Shown here in pieces: positions 5,300 through 6,049 of a DNA stretch of 6,049 nt (the stretch's first letter is position 1; each line of letters opens with the position of its first letter). Origin of the DNA: Clostridia bacterium (GTDB lineage Bacteria; Bacillota_A; Clostridia; Oscillospirales; CAG-382); the NCBI GenBank assembly GCA_017517985.1, contig JAFWWX010000209.1:1-6049 (forward strand). The letters are read 5' to 3'. Made by a program: the position numbers and the translations under genes. The notes beneath the pieces are model-generated. The model worked only from the letters and a program-made list of their open reading frames with translations. It made no database searches and was not told where the DNA came from.

Positions 5300-6005
5300 A
5301 ATACCACGCTTTCTTTTTCTCTAATTCCTTGCGAATTTCTGATACATCATAGTTAGAATACTTTTCTGCTGCATCAATAAAATCTACCATTGTTGGCCCA
5401 TCAAGCACATATTTGTATCCATCAAACCATTCATATCCATTTTTACTAACAGTAGGGGTTATTGGTTCGTCATACGAAATAAACAATTTATCGTATTTAT
5501 ATAAATGATTATCAATAGTGTAATTAGGCTCGTAAACAAGATATTTGACACCCTTGGCTGACATATATCCTTGCGTTTTATACATATACCCTCGAACATA
5601 CCATTCAGGAAGTTCGCTTGGAAATATTTTTGTACGATAATGACCGTAAGCATATAAATACCCATCGGGATTTCTTGTATCTTCACGAAGTCGGTTATGA
5701 AATCTTATATGAGTATATAATGTGGCCGTTGGCTTTCTTTTTTTGCCATCATCTAAAATCTCAAAATTATATACACAGTTTAAGGTGACAACAGAACATT
5801 TTTTATTATCATTTGTGTAAATAACTTTCTGCACAGGGGTAGAACGATGGCAAACTGTGTATGCGTTATTGTCATTTATTATCATACATTCACCAATGTT
5901 GATTTCTTTTATAAAGCCTATGTAGTTATACATAACATAGGTAAAATCATCCATTTTCATTTTGTTGCCATTCTTATCCTTCGCGGATAATAACTTTACA
6001 TTCAT
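5271..6005 (-). CDS. Tyrosine-rich protein of unknown function, 244 residues
   Basis: This is the first complete gene of the leftward unit. The product begins MNVKLLSAKDKNGNKMKMDD and is strand-rich, with about 27 tyrosines in 244 residues, many in Y-x-Y pairs (GYLYAYGHYR, GYMYKTQGYM, GYKYV). The last 35 residues form a charged helix (VSEIRKELEKKKAWYYERNP). There is no signal peptide, membrane segment or recognised catalytic motif. The many aromatics in strands would fit a beta-sheet ligand-binding or scaffold domain, but I cannot name a family. The ATG at 6005 follows AGAGGATGA by a suitable distance. It overlaps the next gene by 29 bases, so the two proteins may act together. The promoter must lie to the right, outside the window. 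Confidence 0.88.
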   Translation of the reverse strand: MNVKLLSAKDKNGNKMKMDDFTYVMYNYIGFIKEINIGECMIINDNNAYTVCHRSTPVQKVIYTNDNKKCSVVTLNCVYNFEILDDGKKRKPTATLYTHIRFHNRLREDTRNPDGYLYAYGHYRTKIFPSELPEWYVRGYMYKTQGYMSAKGVKYLVYEPNYTIDNHLYKYDKLFISYDEPITPTVSKNGYEWFDGYKYVLDGPTMVDFIDAAEKYSNYDVSEIRKELEKKKAWYYERNPKDKR

Positions 6006-6019
6006 TTATATTCATCCTC

Positions 6020-6049
6020 TCAACCATCGGCAAAAATATCGTTGCAAAA
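6020..6049 (-). CDS. Possible last nine codons of an upstream gene (partial)
   Basis: On the minus strand the right edge reads FCNDIFADG followed by TGA at 6020-6022, with 14 bases to the next start and that gene's ribosome binding site in the gap. The spacing is like that of the other junctions in this unit, which suggests the operon continues to the right. Nine codons are too few to establish coding, and other frames are open here too. Confidence 0.3.
   Translation of the reverse strand, partial: FCNDIFADG

Noticed and set aside
4973..5356. Plus-strand frame of 127 codons
   Set aside because: It is antisense to two well-supported overlapping genes, is hydrophobic and phenylalanine/isoleucine rich as expected from the complement of AT-rich coding, and has no good ribosome binding site.

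Overview
The window is AT-rich and densely packed. Shine-Dalgarno sequences are strong (AGGAGT, GGAGG, AAGGAGC), and neighbouring genes overlap or lie only a few bases apart. This style, together with the protein families seen, suggests a low-GC Firmicute, most likely a gut-type member of the Clostridia (Ruminococcus/Lachnospiraceae-like). That placement is inference; no taxonomic marker is present. No rRNA, tRNA, CRISPR array, complete mobile element, promoter or terminator could be supported.

Layout. From position 6005 down to 114 everything reads leftward on the minus strand and looks like one transcription unit. In the direction of transcription it holds: a tyrosine-rich protein of unknown function (5271-6005); an unknown 118-residue protein (4943-5299); two small unknown proteins that I read as diverged tandem paralogues (4552-4956, 4182-4562); a Phd/YefM-like antitoxin without a recognisable toxin (3959-4195); a 204-residue accessory protein (3329-3943); a calcineurin-like metallophosphoesterase (2683-3315); a small charged coiled-coil protein (2456-2662); a second metallophosphatase of the PPP type (1764-2459); a large 419-residue protein with no known function (508-1767); a 77-residue protein (268-501); and the first 39 or so residues of a DIP1984/DUF6847-family protein (114-245). 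The last is cut short. The final nine codons of a further upstream gene may lie at 6020-6049.

The left edge (1-163) is different. An open frame enters from outside on the plus strand and ends at 163, antisense to the broken DIP1984 gene. DIP1984 similarity stops near position 128. This looks like a recombination, insertion or deletion junction that removed most of the last gene of the unit and probably also the true end of the plus-strand gene.

How the genes may work together. The four-base ATGA overlaps at 1764-1767 and 2456-2459, and the stop/start overlap at 2683-2686, couple two different metallophosphoesterases to a coiled-coil protein and to the 419-residue protein. The 419- and 204-residue proteins share a Y-x3-I-x2-F-x2-W-L-C block, so they may share a domain. 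I infer an accessory-genome cassette centred on phosphoester hydrolysis (of protein, RNA or nucleotide substrates), with several lineage-specific partner proteins. No substrate can be read from the sequence, and a defence or RNA-repair role is only a hypothesis.
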